Source: a candidate division NC10 bacterium CSP1-5
GTDB lineage: Bacteria > Methylomirabilota > Methylomirabilia > Methylomirabilales > CSP1-5
Assembly (NCBI GenBank): GCA_001443495.1
Contig: LDXR01000025.1
Coordinates: 1 to 33,403, forward strand
Direction: 5' to 3'
DNA: 33,403 bases
Both the position numbers and the translations under genes were made by a program. How positions within the stretch are numbered: the stretch's first letter is position 1; each line of letters starts with the position of its first letter. The notes beneath the pieces were generated by a model. That model saw only the letters and a list, made by a program, of their open reading frames with translations, made no database searches and was not told where the DNA came from. Positions 11,340-19,317 of the stretch are shown here, piece by piece.

Positions 11340-12551
11340 GTGGTCACCGAAGTCGTCATGCCCAAGATGGGCTACGATATGACCGAGGGGACCATCGTCC
11401 GGTGGCGGAAACAGGAGGGGGATGAAGTCAAGCGCGGGGACATCATCGCCGAGGTCGAGACCACCAAGGTAACGGTAGAGGTCGAGGCGTACAGTTCTGG
11501 TATCCTGCGGAAGATCCTGGTTCCTGAGGGGCAGACGGTCCCGGTCGGTGAGGTGGTCGCCATTATCGCGGACCGGGATGAGCCCATCCCCGGCGTGGCG
11601 GAGAAGGCAGCTGCTCGCGAAAGGGCGCCCCAGGCGGTGAAGGAGGCCCCGAGACCCGAGGGAGCAGATGAGGAGGCTCCCCGGGTCCCTGCCTCGCCGA
11701 TCGCCCGCCGCATTGCGCGCGAGCAAGGCCTGGACCTTCGACAAGTCACGGGGACTGGCCCGGGTGGGCGGATCATCAAGGAGGACGTCGAGGCCTTTCT
11801 CGCGAAACGACCCGCCGAGGCACCCAGGCCCTCCCCTGCACCGGTGGCCGCCGCCGCGCCTCACGACATTCCTTATGAGGAGCGAGAGCTTTCCCGGCTC
11901 CGGCAGACCATCGCTCGCCGGATGGCCGAGAGCAAAAGGGTTGCGCCCCACTTCTATGTCACCTCGGAAATCGACATGACCGAGGCGTTGAAGCTGCGGC
12001 AGGGGTTGAACGCCCTCGGAGAAGGGGCGAAGATCTCGGTCACCGATATGCTGGTGAAGGCGGCGGCCAAGACCCTCCAGGAGTTTCCGGAGGTGAATGC
12101 CTCTTTCGCCGATGGGAAGATACGGGTCTACCGGCGGATCAATATCGGCATCGCCGTCGCGCTGGATCAAGGGCTCGTGACGCCGGTCCTTCCTGACTGC
12201 GACAAAAAGCCGCTGGCCCAGATCGCGCGAGAGGCCAAAGAGCTGGTCGAGCGCGCTCGGACTGGGCGGATGCGGCAGGAGGACCTGACCCCCGGCACCT
12301 TCACGATCAGCAACCTGGGGATGTTTGATGTGGATGATTTTGTCGCGGTCATCAATCCGCCCGAGGCGGCCGTCCTGGCCGTGGGCTCGGTTATCCCCCG
12401 GCCGGTCGTGGTAGGTGGCGAGGTCAAGGTGGCCGACCGGATGCGGGTGACGCTGTCCGCGGACCACCGGGTCACCGATGGTGCGGTCGCTGCGCGGTTC
12501 CTCCAGCGCTTCAAACTTTTCCTCGAGCAGCCTCTCCACCTCGTGAGTTGA
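11340..12551 (+). CDS. pdhC: Dihydrolipoyl acyltransferase (E2) of pyruvate dehydrogenase
   Basis: A 403-residue E2 in the usual order. One lipoyl domain (about 1-77) carries the lipoylated Lys43 in VETTKVTVEVEA. A Pro/Ala/Glu-rich linker leads to the E1/E3-binding domain (ASPIARRIAREQGLDLRQV, about 118-155). A second linker precedes the catalytic domain with the active-site HRVTDG (His376, Asp380). It transfers the acetyl group to CoA. The start is GTG 11340 with AAGGAGG five bases upstream; a TTG at 11322 would overlap that site. A single lipoyl domain is the simple form seen in many bacteria. Lys43 should be the main target of the lipA and lipB products encoded in the same operon. Confidence 0.94.
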   Translation: MVTEVVMPKMGYDMTEGTIVRWRKQEGDEVKRGDIIAEVETTKVTVEVEAYSSGILRKILVPEGQTVPVGEVVAIIADRDEPIPGVAEKAAARERAPQAVKEAPRPEGADEEAPRVPASPIARRIAREQGLDLRQVTGTGPGGRIIKEDVEAFLAKRPAEAPRPSPAPVAAAAPHDIPYEERELSRLRQTIARRMAESKRVAPHFYVTSEIDMTEALKLRQGLNALGEGAKISVTDMLVKAAAKTLQEFPEVNASFADGKIRVYRRINIGIAVALDQGLVTPVLPDCDKKPLAQIAREAKELVERARTGRMRQEDLTPGTFTISNLGMFDVDDFVAVINPPEAAVLAVGSVIPRPVVVGGEVKVADRMRVTLSADHRVTDGAVAARFLQRFKLFLEQPLHLVS

Positions 12552-12712
12552 ATCTGTGGTCGAGTCACCTCGTCGGTGTTTCAACGCGTTCGGATGTTCG
12601 CGACACCGTGGTCATCCGCGCCTGAGGACGAGAGGACCCACTCTGAAGCGGCCCAGCAGCGGCTGGCTGCCAGGACTGCTGTATTCGTCGGTTGTTTGTG
12701 AAGGGGCAAGCG

Positions 12713-14107
12713 ATGGCAGAGAAGTATGACCTCGTGGTGATCGGCAGTGGCCCCGGGGGCTATGTGGGCGCCATCCGGGCGGCCCAGCTTGGGATGAAGG
12801 TCGCCATCGTGGAGCGAGACCGCCTGGGAGGGGTCTGTCTCAACTGGGGTTGTATCCCGACCAAGGCCCTTCTGCGAAACGCCGAGATCATCGCGCTCCT
12901 GCGTCGGGGCGAGGAGTTTGGATTCAGCTTTGACAACCTGCGGCTGGACTTCTCGGTGGCGGTGAAACGCAGCGAGCAGGCGGCTCGAAAGCTGTCCAAG
13001 GGTGTCGAGTATCTCATGAAAAAGAACAAGGTGACGGTGGTGCCCGGGGAGGGAAGGCTCGCTGGCAGTGGCCAGGTCCGGGTGGCCAAAGATGGCAAGG
13101 TGACGGAGCTGGAAGCGGCACGGATCCTTCTGGCGACCGGTTCGCGTCCGCGGGAGATCCCCGGGGTTCCGATTGATGGCAAGCGGGTCATCACCAGCAC
13201 CGAGGCTCTGAGCCTCCCTCAGGTCCCTCGGTCGCTGCTGATTATTGGTGCCGGAGCGGTCGGCGTGGAGTTTGCCGATGTCTATCACGCCTATGGCGCT
13301 GAGGTGATCCTCATCGAAATGCTTCCTCGGCTCTTGTCGGTCGAGGATGCCGAGATCTCGAACTTCTTGGAAAAGATCTTCGCCAAGCGGGGCATCAAGA
13401 TTCGGACTGGCACCAAGGTCGAGGGGGTGACGGTGAAGGGGGAGCAGGTCTTCCTTCGGCTCTCCAACGAAGGCAAGACAGAGGAGATCAATGGGGATGT
13501 CGCGCTGGTCGCCATCGGTCGCATTCCCAACATCGAGGCGTTGGGGATCGAAGGGTTGGGAGTCAGGGTGGGCCGCGGCAGCTTCATCGAGGTGGGCGAG
13601 CGGTTCGAGACGTCGGTTCCGGGCATCTACGCCATCGGCGATGTGATCGGCGGTCCTCTCCTTGCCCATAAGGCGATGGCGGAGGCAGTCGTGGCGGTTG
13701 AGGCAATGGCTGGACAGAGCGGGAGACGGATCGATCCCTCAAAAATCCCGAACTGCACCTACTGCTCCCCCCAGGTGGCCAGCGTCGGGCTCACCGAGGA
13801 GCAGGCAAAGGAAAAGGGACGCCAGATCAAGGTGGGCCGCTTCTCCTTTCAGGCCAGCGGCAAGGCGGTGGCGCTGGGCGATACCGAAGGGTTTGTCAAG
13901 GTGGTAGCGGATGCAGAGTACGGCGAGATCCTGGGCCTCCACATCATCGGACCCGAGGCGACCGAGATGATCGCCGAGGCCACGATGGCCCGGACCCTCG
14001 AGGCGGGGCTCGACGAAGTGCACCACTCGATCCACGCCCACCCGACCCTTTCCGAGACCGTGGCCGAAGCCTGCCTGGCCGCCCTGGGCCGCCCCATCCA
14101 TATGTAA
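12713..14107 (+). CDS. lpdA: Dihydrolipoyl dehydrogenase (E3)
   Basis: A 464-residue flavoprotein disulfide reductase that reoxidises the dihydrolipoyl arm and reduces NAD+. The FAD-binding GSGPGGYVGAIRAAQLG, the redox disulfide Cys42/Cys47 in CLNWGCIPTK, the NAD-binding GAGAVGVEFADVYHAYG, and the C-terminal dimer motif HPTLSE (His443, Glu448) are all present. The ATG at 12713 follows AAGGGG by six bases. A 161-base gap separates it from pdhC; I see no terminator there, so read-through from the pdh genes is likely. lipB begins ten bases after its stop. Confidence 0.96.
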   Translation: MAEKYDLVVIGSGPGGYVGAIRAAQLGMKVAIVERDRLGGVCLNWGCIPTKALLRNAEIIALLRRGEEFGFSFDNLRLDFSVAVKRSEQAARKLSKGVEYLMKKNKVTVVPGEGRLAGSGQVRVAKDGKVTELEAARILLATGSRPREIPGVPIDGKRVITSTEALSLPQVPRSLLIIGAGAVGVEFADVYHAYGAEVILIEMLPRLLSVEDAEISNFLEKIFAKRGIKIRTGTKVEGVTVKGEQVFLRLSNEGKTEEINGDVALVAIGRIPNIEALGIEGLGVRVGRGSFIEVGERFETSVPGIYAIGDVIGGPLLAHKAMAEAVVAVEAMAGQSGRRIDPSKIPNCTYCSPQVASVGLTEEQAKEKGRQIKVGRFSFQASGKAVALGDTEGFVKVVADAEYGEILGLHIIGPEATEMIAEATMARTLEAGLDEVHHSIHAHPTLSETVAEACLAALGRPIHM

Positions 14108-14112
14108 CGGAG

Positions 14113-14147
14113 GTCCGATGTCCGACGTCCGAAGTCCGAGGTCCCAG
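14113..14147. repeat. Five tandem heptamers GTCCGAN overlapping the lipB start
   Basis: GTCCGAT, GTCCGAC, GTCCGAA, GTCCGAG and GTCCCAG stand in perfect 7-base register. The lipB ATG (14118-14120) is formed across the first two units and the remaining units encode the first residues of LipB. Confidence 0.8.
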
Positions 14148-14825
14148 AGCGAATGCATCGTAGAGTGGCTCGGGCGCGTAGAGTACGGCGAGGTCCTCGC
14201 GTTGCAGCGGCAGTGGGCGTCCGCGCGGACACAGGGGCTGGCGGAGGATTGCCTTCTCCTCCTCGAGCATCCGCCGGTGATCACCCTGGGGCGGGGAGCG
14301 AAGCGGAGGCATCTCCTCGCGGGCGAGGATCTCCTGCGAGCTCAGGGCATCGAGGTGTGGGAGATCGAGCGGGGGGGCGATGTCACCTTCCACGGACCAG
14401 GGCAGCTCGTCGGGTACCCTATTCTTGATCTCACGCGCCACGGGAAGGACCTCCACCACTACATGCGAAGACTTGAAGAAGTGCTGATTCGGACCCTGCA
14501 TCGGTACGGTATTCAAGGAGAGCGGAGTGCCGGCCAGACAGGGGTCTGGGTTCATGGGGCCAAGATCGCCTCCATCGGGGTGCACGTCAGTCGCTGGGTG
14601 AGCCGGCACGGTTTCGCCTTGAACGTGAGCCCCGATCTCAGCGCATTCGATCTCATCATGCCCTGTGGCCTCAGCGGGATTCGAATGACCTCTATGGCGG
14701 CCCTCCTCAAGCGACAGGTGCCGGTCCAGACAGTGGCCGAGGCGGTCGCCGTGCAGTTCGCGCTCGTCTTCGACTGCGCTGTGCGATGGCGGAGCAGTCC
14801 GGAGGCGGTCCTGTCTTTGCCATGA
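14118..14825 (+). CDS. lipB: Octanoyl-[acyl-carrier-protein]:protein N-octanoyltransferase
   Basis: A 235-residue LipB, which moves octanoate from ACP to the lipoyl-domain lysine so that LipA can add sulfur. Family motifs are LEHPPVITLGRG, RGGDVTFHGPGQLVGYP, GQTGVWV, and the catalytic Lys149 (GAKIASIGVHVSRW) and Cys183 (PCGLSG). GGAGG stands five bases before the ATG at 14118. The first dozen residues (MSDVRSPRSQSE) are encoded by a heptamer repeat tract and do not belong to the family core, which begins near CIVEWLGRVEYGEV. With lipA at the other end of the operon, it makes this region self-sufficient for de novo lipoylation of PdhC. Confidence 0.95.
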   Translation: MSDVRSPRSQSECIVEWLGRVEYGEVLALQRQWASARTQGLAEDCLLLLEHPPVITLGRGAKRRHLLAGEDLLRAQGIEVWEIERGGDVTFHGPGQLVGYPILDLTRHGKDLHHYMRRLEEVLIRTLHRYGIQGERSAGQTGVWVHGAKIASIGVHVSRWVSRHGFALNVSPDLSAFDLIMPCGLSGIRMTSMAALLKRQVPVQTVAEAVAVQFALVFDCAVRWRSSPEAVLSLP

Positions 14826-14837
14826 GCGGAGGGGGCG

Positions 14838-15155
14838 ATGAGCACACGAGACCAGTATTACCATCAGGGCCTCGCCCATTTTGCCAGGCGGGAGAGTGAT
14901 CAGGCGATTGCCGCCTTCACAAGGGCGATCGAACTGGATGAGAGCTACGCCGATGCGTATTTGGCCTTGGCTCAGAGCTACGATCAGAAGGGCATGATCG
15001 ATGACGCCATCACCACGATCAAAAGGGCGATTGCCCTGAACCCCAAAGAGCCCCTCTACCACACCAGCCTTTCAGTCTTATACCGCAAAAAGGGGATGAT
15101 CCCCGAGGCCGAAGCCGAGATGGCACAGGCCATGGCGCTCCAGCGCGGCTCATAG
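14838..15155 (+). CDS. Small TPR-repeat protein
   Basis: A 105-residue protein consisting almost entirely of three tetratricopeptide repeats (GLAHFARRESDQAIAAFTRA, then AYLALAQSYDQKGMIDDAI, then YHTSLSVLYRKKGMIPEAE). No signal peptide or membrane segment is visible, so it should be a cytoplasmic protein-interaction module. It is the last gene of the lip-pdh operon, starting 12 bases after lipB behind GGAGG and followed by an intrinsic terminator. Its partner is unknown; placement suggests assembly or regulation of the dehydrogenase complex, which is a guess. Confidence 0.85.
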   Translation: MSTRDQYYHQGLAHFARRESDQAIAAFTRAIELDESYADAYLALAQSYDQKGMIDDAITTIKRAIALNPKEPLYHTSLSVLYRKKGMIPEAEAEMAQAMALQRGS

Positions 15156-15174
15156 TCCCCTTGGTGGAAGGCGC

Positions 15175-15214
15175 AAGGGCATCAAAGATACGATACTATG
15201 ATGCCCTTTTTCTT
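15175..15214 (+). terminator. Intrinsic terminator of the lip-pdh operon
   Basis: A perfect 10-bp stem (15175-15184 with 15199-15208) with a 14-base loop, running into TTTTTCTTTC. It lies 20 bases after the TPR gene. Confidence 0.85.
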
Positions 15215-15224
15215 TCGGGAAACC

Positions 15225-15253
15225 TTGCTTTTCCAGGAACTTTACCCTATTGT
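15225..15253 (+). promoter_or_regulatory. Possible promoter of the beta-propeller gene
   Basis: TTGCTT (15225-15230), 17 bases, TATTGT (15248-15253), in an AT-richer stretch just after the terminator. The boxes match weakly but the position is right. Confidence 0.3.
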
Positions 15254-15325
15254 TAGCCAGTTTTTCACTGTTCATGTCATATCCCTCGCTCATCACGTGA
15301 AAAGGAAGCGCGAAAAGGAAGAGAG

Positions 15326-16381
15326 ATGGCGACGAGATTACGATGGGAGAGGCTGGCCACCGGGCTGTTCCTGGGGTCGGCATTGCTGGCTTCTGGAATG
15401 CCTGTGACCGCGGCAGAGAAGCCGGAGGCCACCCTGTTTGTCACCTCTGAAGCGACGAACACGATAGGGGTGTACCGAGGGATCGGGGCGGACCTCAAGA
15501 AGGTGGCGACGATCCCAGTGGGGAAAGACCCTCACAACCTGGCCCTCTCACCCGATGGGAGGTGGGTGGCCGTTGACAACCGGCGTTCAGACGAGGTGTC
15601 GATGATCGACACCACCGCGTTGCGAGAGGTCATCCGGCTCAAGACCGGACGCCAGCCCCACGACATGGTCTTCAGCCCGGACAGCTCCCTCCTCTACATC
15701 GGCCACGAGCTCGATCCGTATATCGCCAGGTTTGAAGTGGGCAGCTGGAAAGAGCTGGACCACATCTCCGTGGGGACCGCACAGCACGATATCTCCGTGA
15801 CTCAGGACCATACGGAGCTCTGGTTCACCGTGACCGGTTCCCGCTTCAAACCGGGGCTGAGGCGGGTCGGGGTGGTCGATCTCCGATCGGCGAAGCTTGC
15901 CCAGATGATCGACACAGGGCACGACGCCCACGACGTCATCTTCAGTCCAGATGGGAAAGAGGCCTGGATCACCAACTCGGGCTTTCTCACCGTCCCGAGC
16001 GATGTGGTGAACGTGATCGACGTCCAGAGGCGTGAGTTGCTGGCCACCCCCAAGATCGGGAAGTATCCCTTCCACAGCCCGAAGCGGGGTCGGGACGGAA
16101 ACTACGTTCCGTTCAACGCCAGGGAGATGTGGTTCAGCGATCACGGTCTGAAGCAGCTCCTGGCGGTGGACCTGCGGAGCCGCCAGGTCGTGGCGACCGT
16201 GAACGTCGGAGCCGAGCCCTTTCACGTGACCGTGACCCCGGACGGCGTCCTCTACGTGGCCAATCACCATTCTGGGACCGTGTCAGTCATCGACGGGCCA
16301 AGCCGGAAGGTCCTGGGTACGATCAGGGTTGACAAGCATCCCCACGGCATCGCCGTGCTGGTCCCGGGGGTCCACCGGTGA
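15326..16381 (+). CDS. Exported YVTN-type seven-bladed beta-propeller protein
   Basis: A 351-residue protein. Residues 1-30 look like a Sec signal peptide ending near VTAAEK. The rest consists of about seven 40-residue propeller blades with the YVTN/YncE pattern (HNLALSPDGRWVAVDN, HDMVFSPD, HDISVTQD, HDVIFSPDGKEAWITN, HVTVTPDGVLYVANHH, HGIAVLV). Nearly every blade begins its inner strand with a histidine, often after Pro, so several His may line the central channel, as in heme d1 or copper propellers. YncE-like proteins also show PHG motifs without a cofactor, so metal or heme binding is not established. It stands alone between a terminator and azlC. Confidence 0.82.
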   Translation: MATRLRWERLATGLFLGSALLASGMPVTAAEKPEATLFVTSEATNTIGVYRGIGADLKKVATIPVGKDPHNLALSPDGRWVAVDNRRSDEVSMIDTTALREVIRLKTGRQPHDMVFSPDSSLLYIGHELDPYIARFEVGSWKELDHISVGTAQHDISVTQDHTELWFTVTGSRFKPGLRRVGVVDLRSAKLAQMIDTGHDAHDVIFSPDGKEAWITNSGFLTVPSDVVNVIDVQRRELLATPKIGKYPFHSPKRGRDGNYVPFNAREMWFSDHGLKQLLAVDLRSRQVVATVNVGAEPFHVTVTPDGVLYVANHHSGTVSVIDGPSRKVLGTIRVDKHPHGIAVLVPGVHR

Positions 16382-16516
16382 TCCCCTCTTTCGAAAGCCA
16401 CCATCATATCGAGTGCCTTTCCTGGGATACCCGGGAGCGTTGGCGGGTGTGGGGGTCCCAGGCCAGAGGGAGAGGGAAGGGCTCCGGTTCCAGCCGTGCC
16501 CTGCCGTCGATAGCCG

Positions 16517-17227
16517 ATGAACCGTGACCAGCTTTCGAGTTTCACGGAAGGGGCCCTGGCAGCCATCCCTGTGTGCGTGGCTTTCTTTGCCATCACCGTT
16601 ACCTTCGGGATCGCCGCGCACGCCGCCGGCCTCGCGGCGGGTGAGGTGTTGCTCATGTCGGCGGTGGTCTTCGCCGGCCCGGCCCAGTTTCCCGCCATCG
16701 AGCTGCTCCCCCTGAGTGGACAGGCAATGCAGATCCTGCTGAGCACCCTTTTCATCAACTTCCGCTTTGCGGTGATGAGCTTTGCCCTCGTGCCTCACCT
16801 CAAACGCGTTCGGACGGCTGGATTGGTGGCAGGGGCGCAGCTCATCACGATGAGCACCTTTGCCGTCTCCTTTCTGCGCTTTCAGCGGAGATCGAATCAC
16901 GACAACTTCATCTATTTTCTCGGAGTGGCGATTCCGAGCTACATCTGCTACCTGGCAGGAACCGTGGTCGGATACTACTTCGGGGCTCGAATCCCCGCGG
17001 GATTCGAAGAGGGGATCTCCTTTATCTTTCCGGCCTATCTCGCCGCGCTCCTGGGGGCGGAACTGAGGGAGCGGCGGTCGATTGCGGTCGTGGGTGTGGC
17101 CTTTCTCGCCACCCCGGTCGTCGAGGCGCTCGTGCCGGGGTGGGGGCTCATCCTGAACGCCATCGGGGTGGCTACGGCGGCCATTGGGGCGGAGGCGTGG
17201 TGGGAGAGCGCGTCGCCATCATCCTAA
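16517..17227 (+). CDS. azlC: AzlC-family branched-chain amino acid exporter, large subunit
   Basis: A 236-residue hydrophobic protein with the AzlC/LIV-E pattern: an FFAITVTFGIAAHAAGL helix, AVVFAGPAQFPAIELL and INFRFAVMSFALVPHL. About seven membrane spans are predicted. AzlC together with AzlD exports branched-chain amino acids or analogues (B. subtilis AzlCD, C. glutamicum BrnFE). The azlD start lies 28 bases inside its 3' end, so the two are translationally coupled. Confidence 0.9.
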   Translation: MNRDQLSSFTEGALAAIPVCVAFFAITVTFGIAAHAAGLAAGEVLLMSAVVFAGPAQFPAIELLPLSGQAMQILLSTLFINFRFAVMSFALVPHLKRVRTAGLVAGAQLITMSTFAVSFLRFQRRSNHDNFIYFLGVAIPSYICYLAGTVVGYYFGARIPAGFEEGISFIFPAYLAALLGAELRERRSIAVVGVAFLATPVVEALVPGWGLILNAIGVATAAIGAEAWWESASPSS

Positions 17228-17514
17228 CGATGGGGCTGGGGACGTATCTGTTGCGGGTCTTCCCGCTCCTCTTCGCCCACCGACTCTCCCTCGGTCCGCG
17301 CATCCTCCGGTGGTTTCAGTTCGTCTCGTACGCCGTCATCGCGAGCTTCGTGTGGTTTGGCTTCACGAAAGGCGCCTCGCCGGCAGGCATGATGGGCTTT
17401 CGGGTCATCGCGCTGGGCCTGACGATCCTGGTGGCGGTCCGCACGAAGAACGCGTTGCTCGGCATGGCGGCCGGGATCGCGGCCGTGCTGATCCTTGCAC
17501 GGGTAGGCGCGTGA
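17200..17514 (+). CDS. azlD: AzlD-family branched-chain amino acid exporter, small subunit
   Basis: A 104-residue membrane protein with three to four spans. The motifs ILTMGLGTYLLRVFPLL, FVSYAVIASFVWFG and ALGLTILVAVRTKNALLGM are typical of AzlD. The GTG at 17200 has GGAGG four bases upstream and overlaps the end of azlC. Longer readings from 17140 are only the shifted frame of azlC. Its stop codon overlaps the start of the next gene (GTGA). Confidence 0.88.
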   Translation: MGERVAIILTMGLGTYLLRVFPLLFAHRLSLGPRILRWFQFVSYAVIASFVWFGFTKGASPAGMMGFRVIALGLTILVAVRTKNALLGMAAGIAAVLILARVGA

Positions 17515-18362
17515 GTGCGCTGGCCCTGGGCCTGGTCATTGGCTCTGCCTTCTTCCACGCCACCTGGAACCTGTTCGCCAAGGAGAGCGAGGACAAGCTC
17601 CTGTTTCTCTGGTGCGTGCTGGGAGCGGGCGGTCTCGTCTTCCTTCCGATTCTCCTCCTCGGTCCCTGGCCGGCGCTGCCCCGCGAGGGCTGGGGTTATA
17701 TCCTGGCCTCCGGTGTAATTCACGCGTGCTACTATTCGTTCCTTGCCCAGGCCTATGACCGGGGGGACCTCTCCCTCGTCTATCCCCTCTCCCGGGGATC
17801 CGGCGCCCTCTTGGTGGTGGTCCCGGCAGCCCTCGTGATCGGCGAGCGGCCGTCCGGCCTGGGGCTGTTGGGGATCGGGAGCATTGTCTTCGGTCTCCTG
17901 CTGTTGCACCAGTCCCCCGGAGGTCGTCTCGATCTCTTGCGGGGCGCCCACGTCCCTCGGGCGCTCTGCACCGGCGCGACCATTGCAACCTATTCCACCG
18001 TGGACAAGTTAGGAGTCGGCGTCGTGCACCCGCTCACCTTCGTTGTGTACTTCCACCTGACGAGCTTCGTCCTCTTGGCTCCGTGGATTCTCCTCACGCG
18101 GGGCCAGAGACTCCTGGTGGATCTCTCGAGGCAGCGCGGGCGGGTCCTGATGGCGGGAGCATTCCAGAACCTGTCCTACGGTCTGGTGCTCACCGCCATG
18201 ACCCTCGCCAATGTGAGTTACGTGGTCGCCACGCGCGAGGTGAACGTGATCATTGGAGCAATGCTGGGGGCGTGGCGGTTACGGGAGGGACGGCCAGGGC
18301 ACAAGCTTGTGGCCTCGGCTTTCGTCGCGACCGGGCTGGTCATGATCGGCCTCTTCGGGTGA
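17511..18362 (+). CDS. EamA/DMT-superfamily permease
   Basis: A 283-residue protein with about ten membrane spans in two EamA-type halves. It starts with ALGLVIGSAFFHATWNLFAK, typical of the drug/metabolite transporter superfamily, followed by YSFLAQAYDRGDLSLVYPLS and, in the second half, TLANVSYVVATREVNVIIG. The start is the GTG at 17511, which overlaps the azlD stop. These permeases often export amino acids or metabolites, in line with the neighbouring azlCD, but the substrate is unknown. Confidence 0.88.
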   Translation: MSALALGLVIGSAFFHATWNLFAKESEDKLLFLWCVLGAGGLVFLPILLLGPWPALPREGWGYILASGVIHACYYSFLAQAYDRGDLSLVYPLSRGSGALLVVVPAALVIGERPSGLGLLGIGSIVFGLLLLHQSPGGRLDLLRGAHVPRALCTGATIATYSTVDKLGVGVVHPLTFVVYFHLTSFVLLAPWILLTRGQRLLVDLSRQRGRVLMAGAFQNLSYGLVLTAMTLANVSYVVATREVNVIIGAMLGAWRLREGRPGHKLVASAFVATGLVMIGLFG

Positions 18363-18378
18363 GAATGACAAATGGCGC

Positions 18379-18407
18379 TTGTCGAGCAGGCTCGTCTTCA
18401 CTATAGT
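18379..18407 (+). promoter_or_regulatory. Promoter of the alpha/beta hydrolase gene
   Basis: TTGTCG (18379-18384), 17 bases, TATAGT (18402-18407). The predicted start, near 18414, lies before the chosen ATG at 18436 and rules out upstream start codons. Confidence 0.55.
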
Positions 18408-18435
18408 ATGGTGTCTCGTGGAGGCACGGGGGATC

Positions 18436-19260
18436 ATGGAGAAGTCACGGGTGGCCATCAGAGAGGGCAAGATCGCCTACGTCCTCGAGGGGGAGGGTGA
18501 GCCGGTCGTTCTGATCCATGGCATTCCCACATCCGTGTATCTCTGGCGGGACGTGATTCCGCCGCTCAGTCGGGAGTTCGCCGTCTGTGCCCTGGACCTT
18601 CACGGATACGGTGATTCTGACAAGCCGCCCAAGGCAGATCTCTCGGTCCGGGCCCAGGCGGCCTACGTGGCGGAGTTCATGATGCGTGTGGGATTAACAC
18701 ATGCCACCGTGGCGGGCCACGATATCGGCGGTGGCGTGGCCCAACTTCTGGCCCTGGGCCGACCGGAATTGGTCAAGCGCCTCGTCCTGCTGGATACGGT
18801 GGCGTACGATTCGTGGCCTGTGCCGGAGATCGACCGTCTCAAGGACCCGGCCTGGGATCAGATCATCGAGACCATTGACTTGCGCAAGGGCTTCAAGAGG
18901 GCGTTGCTGCGCGGCGTCTTCCACAAGGACCGCGTCACCGACGCTCTCGTGGAGGAATACGTTCGTCCGTTTGATGGTGTGGAAGGAAGGCGAGCCTATC
19001 TCCGGTGCGCCCGGGCCCTCAATAACCGGGACCTCCTGATCCGGGCTGCGGAGATCGAGCGACTCTCGCTGCCCGTGCTCATCCTCTGGGGAGAGGCCGA
19101 TGACTATCAGGACGTCGAGTACGGTCAGCGCCTGGCGGATCGGCTGGATGCGTCCCGGCTGGTAGTTCTGAAAGACGCGGGACATTTCCTCCCTGAGGAT
19201 CAGCCGGAGGAGATCGCCCGTTTGATGGGGGCGTTCATTCACGAGACGAGCGCCCGGTAG
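18436..19260 (+). CDS. Alpha/beta hydrolase with aspartate nucleophile (dehalogenase/epoxide hydrolase-like)
   Basis: A 274-residue alpha/beta-hydrolase. HGIPTSVYLWRDVIP supplies the oxyanion HGxP motif and closely resembles the same region of haloalkane dehalogenases. The nucleophile elbow GHDIGGG puts Asp96 where lipases and esterases have serine. Asp222 or Asp223 (GEADDYQD) is the likely acid and His250 (AGHFLPEDQPEE) the base. An Asp nucleophile is known from haloalkane and fluoroacetate dehalogenases and epoxide hydrolases. The halide-binding Trp that follows the nucleophile in DhaA-type enzymes is Ile here, so the reaction remains open. Cytoplasmic, without signal peptide. It has its own promoter and is probably monocistronic. 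Confidence 0.85.
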   Translation: MEKSRVAIREGKIAYVLEGEGEPVVLIHGIPTSVYLWRDVIPPLSREFAVCALDLHGYGDSDKPPKADLSVRAQAAYVAEFMMRVGLTHATVAGHDIGGGVAQLLALGRPELVKRLVLLDTVAYDSWPVPEIDRLKDPAWDQIIETIDLRKGFKRALLRGVFHKDRVTDALVEEYVRPFDGVEGRRAYLRCARALNNRDLLIRAAEIERLSLPVLILWGEADDYQDVEYGQRLADRLDASRLVVLKDAGHFLPEDQPEEIARLMGAFIHETSAR

Positions 19261-19267
19261 AAGATAG

Positions 19268-19296
19268 TTGACGGCAGCGGTGAAACTGGGTATAGT
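19268..19296 (+). promoter_or_regulatory. Promoter of the CopD-like gene and yjbQ
   Basis: TTGACG (19268-19273), 17 bases, TATAGT (19291-19296): five of six matches in each box with ideal spacing. It lies directly after the hydrolase stop. Confidence 0.62.
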
Positions 19297-19317
19297 TAAA
19301 CGCCCAGGTGGGCCAGG

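Noticed and set aside
11208-13669. Two long minus-strand frames (458 and 362 codons)
   Set aside because: Antisense to pdhC and lpdA, both unmistakable; the translations are low-complexity Arg/Leu/Asp-rich.
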